A stretch of 64,000 nt of DNA from Marinisporobacter sp. (lineage in GTDB: Bacteria > Bacillota > Clostridia > Peptostreptococcales > Thermotaleaceae): assembly GCA_025210525.1 (NCBI GenBank), contig JAOARP010000058.1:186001-250000 (forward strand), in the 5' to 3' direction. This document shows, one piece after another, positions 1 through 9,558 of this stretch. The notes under the pieces were generated by a model. It was not told the origin of the DNA. It saw only the letters and a list, made by a program, of their open reading frames with translations, and made no database searches. Both the position numbers and the translations under genes were made by a program. Numbering within the stretch: position 1 is the first letter of the stretch; every line of letters starts with the position of its first letter.

Positions 1-1140
1 ACGTTAGGTCTTGATTTAAAGGGTGGTGTATTTGTTGTATTTGAAGCAGAAACAGATGCATCTGGAAAAGAATTAGAAAAGCTTATGAATCAAACAAAGG
101 AAGTTATTGAACGAAGAGTGAATGGAATGGGTTTGACAGAGCCTAATGTATTAAGAGAAGGAAGTAAAAGAATTAGAATAGAGCTGCCAGGAGTAAAAAA
201 TGCCCAAGAAGCCATTGATGCAGTAGGAAAAGTTGCACAGCTTCAATTTATGAACTATAAAGGGGAAATCATTCTAACAGGTGAGCATGTAAAAAATGCA
301 GAAATGGTATTTGAGAAAGATAGAGGAAATGTTCCTTCTGTATCTTTAGAATTTGATAGTGAAGGGTCAGATCTTTTCCAAAATGCTACAAGAGAAGCAG
401 CTTCTCATCCTAGTGGATCGGCAGAAAGTATTATTGCAATTGTATTAGATGGAAAAGCTATTTCTACACCAGTTGTTAATAATGAAATTCCTAATGGAAG
501 AGCTGTAATACAAGGAAATTTTACAACGGATGAAGCATCTCAGCTTGCAGCACTTATTAGAGCAGGTTCATTACCAGTTACATTAACAGAAGTACAAACA
601 TCTGTTATAGGTCCAACTTTAGGAATTGATTCATTAAATAAGAGTATATATGCTGCAGGAATAGGAATTGCTATTGTATTTTTATTCATGTTGATTTATT
701 ATAGAGTACCAGGATTTGTTGCAAGTCTTGCATTGGCTCTTTATATATTGATTGTTCTTTATGTATTGATCGGATTTGGTGCAGTACTGACTTTACCAGG
801 AGTAGCTGGTTTGATATTAAGTATTGGTATGGCAGTAGATGCTAATGTTATTATCTTTGAAAGAATCAAAGAAGAAATTAGAAATGGAAAAACACTAAGA
901 GCATCACTAAACTCTGGATTTTCTAAAGCTTTAACTACAATACTAGACTCTAATGTTACAACGGTTATAGCAGGGATTGTTCTTTATCAATTTGGTTCAG
1001 GAGCCATTAAAGGTTTTGCTGTAACTTTGATGGTAGGTGTTGTAGCAAGTATGTTTACAGCTGTATTTGTTACAAAAACCCTTTTAAAACTTTTTGTTGG
1101 ACTAAATGTTTTTAACAATACAAAACTATATGGGGCATAG
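1..1140 (+). CDS. secD: Protein translocase subunit SecD (5' end outside window)
   Basis: SecD works with SecF in the membrane and uses the proton gradient to help pull secreted proteins out of the SecYEG channel. The reading frame is open from base 1 and begins inside the conserved LGLDLKGGV motif, so the start codon and first membrane segment lie upstream of the window. The visible 379 residues hold the periplasmic P1/P4 region and then the C-terminal membrane block with the GIDSL and SIGMAVDANVIIFERIKEE motifs typical of the family. secF follows after 16 nt, so the two form one operon. Identification is secure; only the N-terminus is missing. Confidence 0.97.
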   Translation, partial: TLGLDLKGGVFVVFEAETDASGKELEKLMNQTKEVIERRVNGMGLTEPNVLREGSKRIRIELPGVKNAQEAIDAVGKVAQLQFMNYKGEIILTGEHVKNAEMVFEKDRGNVPSVSLEFDSEGSDLFQNATREAASHPSGSAESIIAIVLDGKAISTPVVNNEIPNGRAVIQGNFTTDEASQLAALIRAGSLPVTLTEVQTSVIGPTLGIDSLNKSIYAAGIGIAIVFLFMLIYYRVPGFVASLALALYILIVLYVLIGFGAVLTLPGVAGLILSIGMAVDANVIIFERIKEEIRNGKTLRASLNSGFSKALTTILDSNVTTVIAGIVLYQFGSGAIKGFAVTLMVGVVASMFTAVFVTKTLLKLFVGLNVFNNTKLYGA

Positions 1141-1156
1141 AGAGGAAGTGTAGAAT

Positions 1157-2038
1157 ATGAAAGTAGTTGAGAAAAAGAAAATATGGTTTAGTCTTTCTGC
1201 TGTCATTATTGTTGTAGGATTAATAATGGGAATGGTTCAAGGCTTTAACTTAGGGATAGATTTCACTGGTGGTACCATGATGCAGATTGATTTAAACAAG
1301 CAAGTTGCTGTAGAAGAAATTAAAGAAGTTATTAAAGAATTTGATTTAAAAGCAGATATTCTTCATGTAGGGGAAGAAAAGCATGAAATTATCATTAAAA
1401 CAAAAAAAGATTTGAACAGTAAAGGGAGACAGGAAGTATTTGAGGTTATTAAAGAAAAGTATAGTTTAAAAGATACGGATTTTAGACAAGCAGAGCAATT
1501 TGGACCTTCTATAGGAAAAGAAATACAAAATAAAGCATTTTTATCGGTAGGGATTGCTGCAATTGGAATGCTTATATATATTACTCTTAGATTTGAGTTT
1601 AAATTTGGTGCATCAGCTATTATTACGCTACTTCATGATATATTAGTAGTACTTGCTGTTTTTGCCATCTTTAGAATTCCAATAAATAGTTCCTTCGTAG
1701 CTGCAATGCTAACAATTGTTGGATATTCTATTAATGATACGATTGTCGTGTTTGATAGAATAAGAGAGAATATTAGGTTTATGAAAAAGAAAAATTATGA
1801 TGAGATTGTGGATACAAGCGTAAATCAAACATTAACAAGATCTATCAATACGTCTTTAACAACATTAATAACTATTACAGCACTTTATATTTTTGGAGTA
1901 GAGTCTATAAAAGCATTTGCCCTTCCGTTAATGGCAGGAACGCTAACAGGAACCTATTCATCTATCTTTATTGCTAGTCCTATTTGGGCTTCATGGAAAA
2001 ACTGGGAATTAAGAAAAGGTAGATACAATGCTAGTTAA
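1157..2038 (+). CDS. secF: Protein translocase subunit SecF
   Basis: This is the partner of SecD in the accessory translocase complex. The 293-aa protein has an N-terminal membrane segment followed by NLGIDFTGGTMMQI, the SecF signature, then a periplasmic domain and five more hydrophobic segments. The conserved VGYSINDTIVVFDRIREN stretch lies near residue 195. The length is normal for a separate SecF. An AGAGGAAG ribosome site precedes the ATG. The gene is translated from the same transcript as secD and is followed by a strong intrinsic terminator, so secDF ends the upstream operon. Confidence 0.97.
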   Translation: MKVVEKKKIWFSLSAVIIVVGLIMGMVQGFNLGIDFTGGTMMQIDLNKQVAVEEIKEVIKEFDLKADILHVGEEKHEIIIKTKKDLNSKGRQEVFEVIKEKYSLKDTDFRQAEQFGPSIGKEIQNKAFLSVGIAAIGMLIYITLRFEFKFGASAIITLLHDILVVLAVFAIFRIPINSSFVAAMLTIVGYSINDTIVVFDRIRENIRFMKKKNYDEIVDTSVNQTLTRSINTSLTTLITITALYIFGVESIKAFALPLMAGTLTGTYSSIFIASPIWASWKNWELRKGRYNAS

Positions 2039-2052
2039 ATAGTAAAAGATCA

Positions 2053-2089
2053 ATATGGCAATGTCTTAGAACATTGTCATATTTTTTTG
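2053..2089 (+). terminator. Intrinsic terminator after secF
   Basis: A 12-bp stem (2053-2064 with 2071-2082, one G-U pair) closes a 6-nt loop and runs into a T-rich tail. It lies just after the secF stop codon. Confidence 0.85.
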
Positions 2090-2170
2090 AAATGACGGAA
2101 TATCTATGGAAATGAGTAGCCAAAATAAATTCTTTTAAAGAATAATTAAAAGTTGGATTAGGATATTTAC

Positions 2171-2199
2171 TTGAATAGGAATAAAATATATCATATAAT
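2171..2199 (+). promoter_or_regulatory. Sigma-A type promoter for apt
   Basis: TTGAAT (2171-2176) and TATAAT (2194-2199) are separated by 17 bp, close to the vegetative consensus. They sit about 70 bp upstream of the apt start, after the secF terminator. Confidence 0.6.
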
Positions 2200-2269
2200 A
2201 AAATGTGCACATAAAAGGATATGGAATCGAGAGGTTATAATTGGACATAAATGAAGAGGAGGAATTTTC

Positions 2270-2785
2270 ATGAATTTAAAGGAGAAAATAAGGGTGATTC
2301 CTGATTTTCCAGAGAAAGGAATTCGATTTAAGGATATTACAACCCTTTTAAAGGATGGAGAAGCACTTCATTATACGATTAATAAGATTGTAGAAGAAAT
2401 AAAAGATATAGAGTTTGATTTGATTGTAGGACCAGAATCTAGAGGATTTATTGTGGGAACACCTCTTGCATATGCTATGAAGAAAGGGTTTGTACCTGTA
2501 AGAAAACCAGGGAAGCTTCCTGCTGAAACCATAAAGTTTGAATATAATTTAGAATATGGTAGTGATGTATTAGAAATGCATAAAGATGCAATCAAACCAG
2601 GACAAAGAATCGTGATTATAGATGATTTACTTGCTACAGGTGGAACACTAAAATCAACTGTGAAATTAATAGAACAGTTAGGCGGAGAAGTAGCAGGTGT
2701 ACTATGTCTTATTGAACTTACTTATCTAAAAGGAAGAAATTTATTAGAGGGCTATGATGTAAGATCATTGATTAAATATGAATAG
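2270..2785 (+). CDS. apt: Adenine phosphoribosyltransferase
   Basis: The enzyme salvages adenine by joining it to PRPP to make AMP in the cytoplasm. The 171-aa length is typical. The PRPP-binding loop [12 protein letters not shown] is present near residue 120, and the N-terminal [18 protein letters not shown] stretch is characteristic of Apt. The ATG follows an AGGAGG-like ribosome site. apt next to relA/spoT and dtd is a common Firmicutes arrangement. Here a terminator overlapping the apt stop codon separates it from relA. Confidence 0.97.
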   Translation: MNLKEKIRVIPDFPEKGIRFKDITTLLKDGEALHYTINKIVEEIKDIEFDLIVGPESRGFIVGTPLAYAMKKGFVPVRKPGKLPAETIKFEYNLEYGSDVLEMHKDAIKPGQRIVIIDDLLATGGTLKSTVKLIEQLGGEVAGVLCLIELTYLKGRNLLEGYDVRSLIKYE

Positions 2786-2820
2786 TGGTTGGATTTCCAA
2801 CCACTCGTTCTTTATTTTTT
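2784..2820 (+). terminator. Intrinsic terminator after apt
   Basis: A perfect 9-bp stem (2784-2792 with 2797-2805) has a 4-nt loop and is followed by a T-rich tract. The stem begins inside the apt stop codon. Confidence 0.85.
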
Positions 2821-2933
2821 GACATATTGTTTAAGGACACTATGTTTTTTATTTTATTTGTTATATAATGTATTTAATATTTTAATGAAGTTCATAATCT
2901 TACTGAATACAAAGTACTAAATAGGGTGATGAT

Positions 2934-5111
2934 ATGTTAGAAAATTTATTAGCGCAAATACAACAATATAATCCAAATAGCAATATGAGCTTGATTATTA
3001 AAGCTTATAATTTTGCTGAAGCCGCACATGAAGGGCAAGTGAGAAAATCTGGTGAAAAATATTTTATTCATCCTGTAGAGGTTGCTAAAATATTAGTTCA
3101 ACTAGATATGGATGATGCAACGATTATAGCAGGACTCCTTCATGATGTGATAGAGGATACAAAATACGAATACGAAGAGATCAAAAAAGAGTTTAGCGAA
3201 GAAGTAGCTATTTTAGTTGAAGGGGTTACAAAGCTTGGAAGTTTTACATATGAAACAAAAGAAGAAAGACAAGCGGAGAGCCTTAGAAAAATGTTTTTAG
3301 CCATGGCAAAGGATATAAGGGTAATTATTATAAAGCTTGCAGATAGACTCCATAATATGAGAACCTTAAAGTATATGACTGAGCAGAAAAAGCGAGAAAA
3401 AGCAAAGGAAACCCTTGAAATATATGCACCAATAGCTCATCGGCTAGGAATATCAAAGATTAAGTGGGAATTAGAAGATTTATCCCTGCGTTATATTGAT
3501 CCAGAAGGATATTATGATTTAGTTGAAAAAGTAGCCAAGAAAAAAAGAGAAAGAGAAGAATATATCAACCAAGTCATTCGTGAATTGATGGAAGCTGTAG
3601 GAAATGTAAAGATCAAATGTGAAATCAATGGCAGATCAAAACATTTTTATAGTATTTATAGAAAAATGGTTTATCGACATAAAACCTTTGAAGAAATATT
3701 TGATTTAACAGCTGTAAGAGTCATGGTTGATAATGTAAAGGATTGTTATGGGGTTTTAGGAATTGCACACACTCTATGGAAGCCTATTCCTGGTAGATTT
3801 AAAGATTACATTGCAATGCCGAAGCCTAATATGTACCAGTCTATTCATACAACGGTTATTGGTCCAAATGGAGAGCCTCTAGAGATACAAATCAGAACAT
3901 GGGATATGCATAGAATTGCAGAATATGGTATTGCTGCCCATTGGAAATATAAAGAAGGAAAAACAGAAAATAAGGATAATTTAGATGATAAATTAAGATG
4001 GCTCCGGCAATTATTAGAGTGGCAAGGGGATATGAAAGATCCAAAGGAATTTATGGAGAGCTTAAAGATAGACTTATTTACGAATGAAGTATTTGTTTTT
4101 ACTCCAAAAGGAGATGTCTTTGACCTTCCAGCAGGGTCTACGCCAATTGATTTTGCATATAAAGTCCATTCAGCAATTGGGAATAGCTGTATAGGAGCAA
4201 AAGTAGATGGTAGAATTGTTCCTATAGATTATAAACTGAAAAATGGAAATATTGTGGAAGTTTTAACCTCTAAGCAAAGTCATGGACCAAGTAGAGATTG
4301 GTTGAAGTTTGTAAAAAGTACCCAAGCAAAAAATAGGATCCGTCAATGGTTTAAAAAGGAAAGAAGAGAAGAAAACATTGAAAAAGGTCGAGATATGATC
4401 GAAAAGGAAATTAGAAGAAATGGGTATGAAGTCCATGAACTTGCAAAAACTCAGTGGATGAATCAACTAGTGAAGAAGTTTAGATTTAATAATATAGAAG
4501 ATATATATGCAGCAGTTGGGTATGGTGGGATTTTAACAAACCAAGTTATACCAAAATTAAAACAATTGTATAAAGAAGCTCAAAAGGAAGAAAAATCACC
4601 AGAGGAAGCAATTGTTGCTGTCAATAAACAGCATAAATCAAAAAATGAAAATAAAAATAAAAATACCCAAGGAATAAAAGTAAAAGGGATTGATAATATA
4701 CTTGTTCGGTTTGCAAAATGTTGTACTCCTGTTCCAGGAGATGAAATTGTTGGATTTATTACAAGAGGTAGAGGGGTTTCTATACATAGAGCAGATTGTG
4801 TAAATATCTTAAAAGAAACAGACTCTATGGATCGATTTATTGAAGTTGAGTGGAATGAAGATAGACAAAAATCATATGAAACAGAAATTCAAATTATTTC
4901 AGCTGATCGAAAAGGGTTACTATCAGAAGTGACTAATGTTATATCGGATATTAAATTAACAGTAACAGCAGTAAATGCCAGAACTACGAAGGATAGAATT
5001 GCAGTGGTTAATCTGACAATAGAGATTACAAATATTCAGCAATTAGATAAGCTTATCAAGAAAATAAAAGCTATGCAAGGAGTGCTGGATGTTTATAGAG
5101 TGACTTCTTAG
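2934..5111 (+). CDS. relA: Bifunctional (p)ppGpp synthetase/hydrolase, RelA/SpoT family
   Basis: This long Rel protein makes and degrades the stringent-response alarmone (p)ppGpp. The 725-aa protein has the complete family layout: an N-terminal HD hydrolase domain with an intact HDVIEDT motif near residue 70, the synthetase domain at about 230-350, a TGS domain at about 385-445 and a C-terminal ACT domain in the last 75 residues. The intact HD motif suggests it is bifunctional rather than synthetase-only. dtd starts 12 nt downstream, the usual rel-dtd pair. Confidence 0.97.
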   Translation: MLENLLAQIQQYNPNSNMSLIIKAYNFAEAAHEGQVRKSGEKYFIHPVEVAKILVQLDMDDATIIAGLLHDVIEDTKYEYEEIKKEFSEEVAILVEGVTKLGSFTYETKEERQAESLRKMFLAMAKDIRVIIIKLADRLHNMRTLKYMTEQKKREKAKETLEIYAPIAHRLGISKIKWELEDLSLRYIDPEGYYDLVEKVAKKKREREEYINQVIRELMEAVGNVKIKCEINGRSKHFYSIYRKMVYRHKTFEEIFDLTAVRVMVDNVKDCYGVLGIAHTLWKPIPGRFKDYIAMPKPNMYQSIHTTVIGPNGEPLEIQIRTWDMHRIAEYGIAAHWKYKEGKTENKDNLDDKLRWLRQLLEWQGDMKDPKEFMESLKIDLFTNEVFVFTPKGDVFDLPAGSTPIDFAYKVHSAIGNSCIGAKVDGRIVPIDYKLKNGNIVEVLTSKQSHGPSRDWLKFVKSTQAKNRIRQWFKKERREENIEKGRDMIEKEIRRNGYEVHELAKTQWMNQLVKKFRFNNIEDIYAAVGYGGILTNQVIPKLKQLYKEAQKEEKSPEEAIVAVNKQHKSKNENKNKNTQGIKVKGIDNILVRFAKCCTPVPGDEIVGFITRGRGVSIHRADCVNILKETDSMDRFIEVEWNEDRQKSYETEIQIISADRKGLLSEVTNVISDIKLTVTAVNARTTKDRIAVVNLTIEITNIQQLDKLIKKIKAMQGVLDVYRVTS

Positions 5112-5123
5112 AGGAGGGATAAA

Positions 5124-5573
5124 ATGAGAGCAGTAATACAAAGAGTAAAAGAAGCAAAGGTTAGTGTTGAAGGAAAAATTACAGGAAAAGTTGATGAAGG
5201 TTTTTTAGTTCTTTTAGGAGTAGAAGAAGAGGATACAGAGAAAGACTTAGAATACATGGTTGAAAAAATTGTGAAGCTTAGAGTTTTTGAAGATGATGAA
5301 GAAAAGATGAATCTTTCTCTTTTAGATATTAAAGGAGAAATGCTTGTAGTCTCACAGTTTACATTATTAGGAGATTGTAGAAAAGGAAGAAGACCTAATT
5401 TTATGAATGCTGCAAAACCGGATACAGCAGATCAAATTTATATGAAATTTGTTGAAAAGGTTAGAGCTTATGAAATTAAAACAGAGACGGGTGTTTTTGG
5501 AGCACATATGGAAGTAGATTTATGTAATGATGGTCCAGTGACTATATTAATAGATAGCAGGAAGAATTTTTAG
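5124..5573 (+). CDS. dtd: D-aminoacyl-tRNA deacylase
   Basis: Dtd hydrolyses D-amino acids (and mischarged glycine) from tRNA, recycling the tRNA and protecting translation. The 149-aa protein has both cross-subunit active-site signatures: [17 protein letters not shown] in the middle and a C-terminal NDGPVT motif. The ATG follows a GAGGAGGG ribosome site. It lies between relA and an MBL-fold hydrolase with very short gaps, so these genes are probably co-transcribed. Confidence 0.96.
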   Translation: MRAVIQRVKEAKVSVEGKITGKVDEGFLVLLGVEEEDTEKDLEYMVEKIVKLRVFEDDEEKMNLSLLDIKGEMLVVSQFTLLGDCRKGRRPNFMNAAKPDTADQIYMKFVEKVRAYEIKTETGVFGAHMEVDLCNDGPVTILIDSRKNF

Positions 5574-5586
5574 GAGGATTAAAAGC

Positions 5587-6210
5587 ATGATTATAGAAAG
5601 AATACAAGCAGGTGTTTATGCTGTAAATTGTTATATTGTTGTTTGTGAAGACACAAAGAAAGCATGTGTTATTGACCCAGGTGGAGATGCTGATGAAATA
5701 TTAAAGTATATAGAAAAAAATGGATTAACCCTAGAGTTTATTTTATTAACTCATGCCCATGGAGATCATATTGGTGGAATTCCTAAATTAAAAGAAATGA
5801 AAAATGTACCTATTTTCCTTCATAAAGAAGATGAAGGAATGCTTATGGATGCGAGTAAAAATTTATCTAGCATGATGAGTGGTCCAAATGTAGGCGCCTC
5901 TCCTGATAAGCTCATTTCAGATGGAGATGTTATAAGTTTAGGAAATTTAAAGTTAAATATTATTCATACTCCTGGACATACTCGTGGAGGAATTTGTATT
6001 AAAGTTTTAGATATCCTGTTTACTGGGGATACTTTGTTCGCAAATTCTATAGGAAGAACAGATTTTGAAGGGGGATCTTTTGAACAGATTATTGACTCTA
6101 TAAAAAGAAAATTATTGGTGTTTGATGATGGAGTAAAAGTACTTCCAGGACATGGTCCTTATTCTACCATTGGAGCAGAAAGAATTCATAATCCATTTAT
6201 TAATCAATAG
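5587..6210 (+). CDS. MBL-fold metallo-hydrolase (glyoxalase II-like)
   Basis: This is a 207-aa metallo-beta-lactamase-fold hydrolase, probably a cytoplasmic thioester hydrolase. The dinuclear metal motif THAHGDH appears near residue 57, followed by TPGHTRGG, GDTLF and a C-terminal PGHGP histidine. It belongs to the YcbL/GloB-like group often found after rel-dtd in Firmicutes. The true substrate cannot be read from sequence. It is close behind dtd, with an AGGAGG ribosome site. Confidence 0.9.
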   Translation: MIIERIQAGVYAVNCYIVVCEDTKKACVIDPGGDADEILKYIEKNGLTLEFILLTHAHGDHIGGIPKLKEMKNVPIFLHKEDEGMLMDASKNLSSMMSGPNVGASPDKLISDGDVISLGNLKLNIIHTPGHTRGGICIKVLDILFTGDTLFANSIGRTDFEGGSFEQIIDSIKRKLLVFDDGVKVLPGHGPYSTIGAERIHNPFINQ

Positions 6211-6276
6211 ATGTGCATATCTTATAAGTCTTAGGAGAAGAATAATATTAAAATTCATTCTTCAGGAGGCTTAGAG

Positions 6277-6459
6277 ATGAAAAAAAAATTAGGAAGATAT
6301 ATTGCTGAAAGAAATGCAAATAAATTTTCAGAAATGGATTTTCATGATTTTATGAATATGGTGGAGTCAGGACTAAATAGTCAGGAAATAGCAAAGGAAT
6401 TAGGGGTCCATAAAAGCTATATTGAAAAATTAAAAAATGAGATGAAGAGGGATTTTTGA
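6277..6459 (+). CDS. Small HTH-like protein of unknown function
   Basis: A 60-aa basic protein with an AGGAGG ribosome site before its ATG. The C-terminal half (SQEIAKELGVHKSYIEKLKNEM) reads as a helix-turn-helix of the kind found in small DNA-binding proteins. The N-terminal half is charged and helical. I do not recognise a named family. It sits between the MBL hydrolase and hemZ, on the same strand with short gaps, so it is likely part of that operon. Good ribosome site and context make it a real gene; DNA binding is inference. Confidence 0.75.
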   Translation: MKKKLGRYIAERNANKFSEMDFHDFMNMVESGLNSQEIAKELGVHKSYIEKLKNEMKRDF

Positions 6460-6474
6460 TTAAAGGTGATGAGA

Positions 6475-7959
6475 ATGATAAAAGTACTTTTAAAAGGACA
6501 TGATTACAAATATGAAGTAAGTGAGTTGGTAAAGGTTTTTGAGAAATCCAAAAAGATTGAATTTATTGAAAATGAAGCTTTGGTAGATGACCAAAGCTTT
6601 TTATTAGTAAATGATATTTTAGAGGAAAATGATGAATATACTATTACTTCAAAAATCAAGGAAAAGAATCAAAGTAGTATAGAAAATACAATCAATTGCA
6701 GAAAAATTGTAGGCGATACTAGAAAAATGAGAAAAATTCTAAAACAAAAGATTAAACTTTCTATTTATGATATTTTAAGTAAATTTTATAATGTTGCTCC
6801 TCCATGGGGAATTCTTACAGGGATTAGACCTACCAAAATTGTTCATGAATTGATAGAAAAAAATTTGGACATACAATATATTAGGGAGAAGCTTAAGAAA
6901 AATTATCGAATGAGTGAAGAAAAGATTGATTTGGTTACAAAAATAGCTCAGATTGAAAGACCTTTTCTTAAGGAAAATCGTAATGACTTAGTGAGTATAT
7001 ATGTAAGTATTCCCTTTTGCCCAACGAGATGTATCTATTGTTCTTTTCCATCTAATCCATTAGACAAAGGGAAAAATCTGATAAAAGAATATCTGAAAGC
7101 CTTATTGTATGAGATAGAAGAGATCGGGAAAATTCTAAAAGAACATAACAAAAGGGTGGACACCTTATATATTGGTGGAGGTACACCAACAACATTAAAC
7201 CCTGAAGAATTAAAAATCCTTATAAGATCCTTAAAGAAGCATATAGATTTAAAATGGGTGAGAGAAATAACCGTAGAAGCAGGCAGACCCGATACCATTA
7301 CTATAGAAAAATTAAAGGTTTTAAAGGATGAAGGGATCAAAAGAATTAGTATAAATCCACAAAGTATGAATCAAAGAACTCTTCAAGCAATAGGACGATC
7401 TCATACAGCTGGAGATATTATTTATTCTTATAAAATGGCAAAAGAGATTGGCTTTGATACCATTAATATGGATATTATTATTGGATTACCTGGAGAAACC
7501 GTCCAAATGGTTGAAAATACCATGAAAGAAATTGAAAAATTAAATCCTGAAAATATGACGGTACATACTTTGGCTGTGAAAAAAACTTCTAAGCTAAGAC
7601 AACATTTAAATGAGTATCCTTTAGCAGAGGAAGAAGAAGCTAAAAAAATGTTAGAAATTACACAAGCTTATGCACGAAAAATGGGACTCATTCCTTATTA
7701 TATGTATCGACAGAAATACATGCTTGGGAATCTAGAGAATATAGGCTATGCAAAGAAAGGACATGCTTGCATATACAATATTCAGATTATGGAAGAAAAG
7801 CAAAGTATTATTGCAATTGGTGCAGGGGCTGTGTCAAAAATATATTATCAAGAAGAGAATCGATTAGAAAGAGTACCCAATGTAACAAATATAGAACATT
7901 ATATAACTAGAGTAAAAGAAATGGTTGAGAGGAAAAAGAAAGAATTAGATCAGAACTAA
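6475..7959 (+). CDS. hemZ: Radical SAM coproporphyrinogen dehydrogenase HemZ
   Basis: HemZ is the radical SAM, oxygen-independent coproporphyrinogen III oxidase-like protein that follows rel-dtd in many clostridia. The 4Fe-4S cluster motif CxxxCxxC is at about residues 182-189 (FCPTRCIYC). GGGTPTTL, the SAM-binding motif, follows some 40 residues later. The roughly 140-aa N-terminal extension distinguishes HemZ from HemN. Two upstream in-frame starts (6466, 6469) overlap the AAAGGTGAT ribosome site, so I chose the ATG at 6475. Because many clostridia lack full haem synthesis, the in vivo substrate is uncertain. Confidence 0.9.
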   Translation: MIKVLLKGHDYKYEVSELVKVFEKSKKIEFIENEALVDDQSFLLVNDILEENDEYTITSKIKEKNQSSIENTINCRKIVGDTRKMRKILKQKIKLSIYDILSKFYNVAPPWGILTGIRPTKIVHELIEKNLDIQYIREKLKKNYRMSEEKIDLVTKIAQIERPFLKENRNDLVSIYVSIPFCPTRCIYCSFPSNPLDKGKNLIKEYLKALLYEIEEIGKILKEHNKRVDTLYIGGGTPTTLNPEELKILIRSLKKHIDLKWVREITVEAGRPDTITIEKLKVLKDEGIKRISINPQSMNQRTLQAIGRSHTAGDIIYSYKMAKEIGFDTINMDIIIGLPGETVQMVENTMKEIEKLNPENMTVHTLAVKKTSKLRQHLNEYPLAEEEEAKKMLEITQAYARKMGLIPYYMYRQKYMLGNLENIGYAKKGHACIYNIQIMEEKQSIIAIGAGAVSKIYYQEENRLERVPNVTNIEHYITRVKEMVERKKKELDQN

Positions 7960-7965
7960 AGAATA

Positions 7966-7994
7966 TTGACAGATTATATATTGTTCATTATAAT
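7966..7994 (+). promoter_or_regulatory. Consensus sigma-A promoter for hisS-aspS
   Basis: TTGACA (7966-7971) and TATAAT (7989-7994) are separated by exactly 17 bp, a perfect match to the vegetative consensus. The start point would fall just before the T-box leader. Confidence 0.85.
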
Positions 7995-7999
7995 AATAG

Positions 8000-8249
8000 A
8001 CAATTGAATAGAAGCAATGTGATGATAAGAATGAGTAAATACAATACTATTTTCAGCGAATTGAGATTTGGTGAGAGCTCAATAATAAAGGTTGTATTGA
8101 AGACATCTTTGAGCAGATTATCTGAAAGGGTAGTAAGATAATACGTATTTCGGCGTTAACGAATTCAAGTGGGTTTTCCAAGTAGGGTGGTACCGCGGGA
8201 TATAATACTTCTCGTCCCTGTCAATAATAGGGATGGAGAAGTTTTTTTG
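8000..8249 (+). promoter_or_regulatory. T-box leader of hisS-aspS
   Basis: This explains most of the 328-bp gap between hemZ and hisS. The T-box sequence AGGGTGGTACCGCGG lies at 8184-8198. It is followed by a terminator hairpin (8207-8219 with 8229-8242) and a run of seven Ts. Stem I has the GAGTA motif near 8034; AATACAAT pairs with GTTGTATT above the specifier loop. The 3' side of the loop reads GAA-GACAT at 8099-8106, containing both GAC (Asp) and CAT (His). Uncharged tRNA should favour antitermination. Confidence 0.93.
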
Positions 8250-8287
8250 TATTTTAATAAATAATAGAAGTTAAGGGAGGTTTAGTT

Positions 8288-9547
8288 ATGTCAATAAAAG
8301 CACCTAGAGGAACAAAAGATGTTTTACCAGTAGATGTATACAAGTGGAATTATGTTGAACATTTATTTAGAGATGTTTGTGCTAGATTTGGATATAAGGA
8401 AATAAGAACACCTATTTTTGAGCATACTGAATTGTTTAAAAGAGGAGTAGGTGAAACGACTGATATTGTACAAAAGGAAATGTATTCTTTTGAAGATAAT
8501 GGAGGAAGGGATATCACATTAAAGCCAGAAGGAACAGCACCTGTTGTAAGAAGCTTTATTGAAAACAAACTATATGCAGATACTCAACCTACAAAGATTT
8601 TTTATATCACTCCATGCTTTAGATATGAAAGACCCCAGGCTGGAAGATTAAGAGCATTTCACCAATTTGGAGTAGAAGCTTTTGGGGCAATAAATCCTTC
8701 TGTTGATGCAGAAATTATCGGTGTGGCAATGGCATTTTATAAAGATTTAGGAATTAGTAATCTAGAGCTTAGAATTAATAGTATAGGTTGCCCTGAGTGT
8801 AGAGGGAAATATAATCAAATACTAAAAGATTATTTAAAAGAAAAACTTCCAAATCTTTGTAAAACCTGTCAAGACCGATATGAAAAAAATCCAATGCGTA
8901 TTATTGATTGTAAAGTAGAGTCTTGTAAAGAACAGCTTAAAGATGTTCCTTTGATGATTGATCATATATGTGATGAATGTAGAGAAGACTTTGAAAAGCT
9001 AAAAGAAAATTTATCTCTTATGGAGATTGATTACATAGTAGATCCAAATATTGTTAGAGGTCTTGACTATTACACAAAAACAGCATTTGAGATTATTTCT
9101 AATGAAATAGGTGCTCAAGGAACTGTTTGTGGAGGAGGAAGATATGACCGCTTAGTGGAAGAGTTAGATGGACCTAAAACTCCTGGAATTGGTTTTGGTA
9201 TGGGGATAGAAAGATTATTGCTTACCCTTCAAAACAACAATATTGAAATTCCAAAACCAAAGGGATTAGATATTTTTATAGCTACAATAGGAGAGAGAGC
9301 TAATAAAGAAGCCGTAGGACTATTACATAAACTGAGATTAGAAGGATTATCAGGAGATAAGGATCACTTAAATAGAAGCTTAAAAGCTCAATTTAAATAT
9401 GCAAATAAAATGAATGCATCCTATACCATTGTAATAGGTGATGATGAATTAGATAAAGATGTAGTTACATTAAAAAATATGCAAAATAGTGAACAAACAG
9501 AGATTCAACTTAGCAATATCATCAATGAATTAAAAGAAAGATTATAG
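8288..9547 (+). CDS. hisS: Histidyl-tRNA synthetase
   Basis: A class II synthetase that charges tRNA-His. The 419-aa length is normal. Motif 1 is in the region ending [15 protein letters not shown], motif 2 is [20 protein letters not shown], the histidine-specific signature [13 protein letters not shown] lies near residue 258, and motif 3 is [10 protein letters not shown]. The anticodon-binding domain closes the protein. A GGGAGG ribosome site precedes the ATG. aspS follows after 11 nt, so both synthetases share the T-box. Confidence 0.98.
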   Translation: MSIKAPRGTKDVLPVDVYKWNYVEHLFRDVCARFGYKEIRTPIFEHTELFKRGVGETTDIVQKEMYSFEDNGGRDITLKPEGTAPVVRSFIENKLYADTQPTKIFYITPCFRYERPQAGRLRAFHQFGVEAFGAINPSVDAEIIGVAMAFYKDLGISNLELRINSIGCPECRGKYNQILKDYLKEKLPNLCKTCQDRYEKNPMRIIDCKVESCKEQLKDVPLMIDHICDECREDFEKLKENLSLMEIDYIVDPNIVRGLDYYTKTAFEIISNEIGAQGTVCGGGRYDRLVEELDGPKTPGIGFGMGIERLLLTLQNNNIEIPKPKGLDIFIATIGERANKEAVGLLHKLRLEGLSGDKDHLNRSLKAQFKYANKMNASYTIVIGDDELDKDVVTLKNMQNSEQTEIQLSNIINELKERL

Positions 9548-9558
9548 GAGGAGCAAAA

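Noticed and set aside
2819-2869. Promoter for relA (TTGACA at 2819 or TATAAT at 2864)
   Set aside because: The two perfect-looking boxes are too far apart to pair, and partners at proper spacing are weak. A promoter is likely here but I cannot place it.
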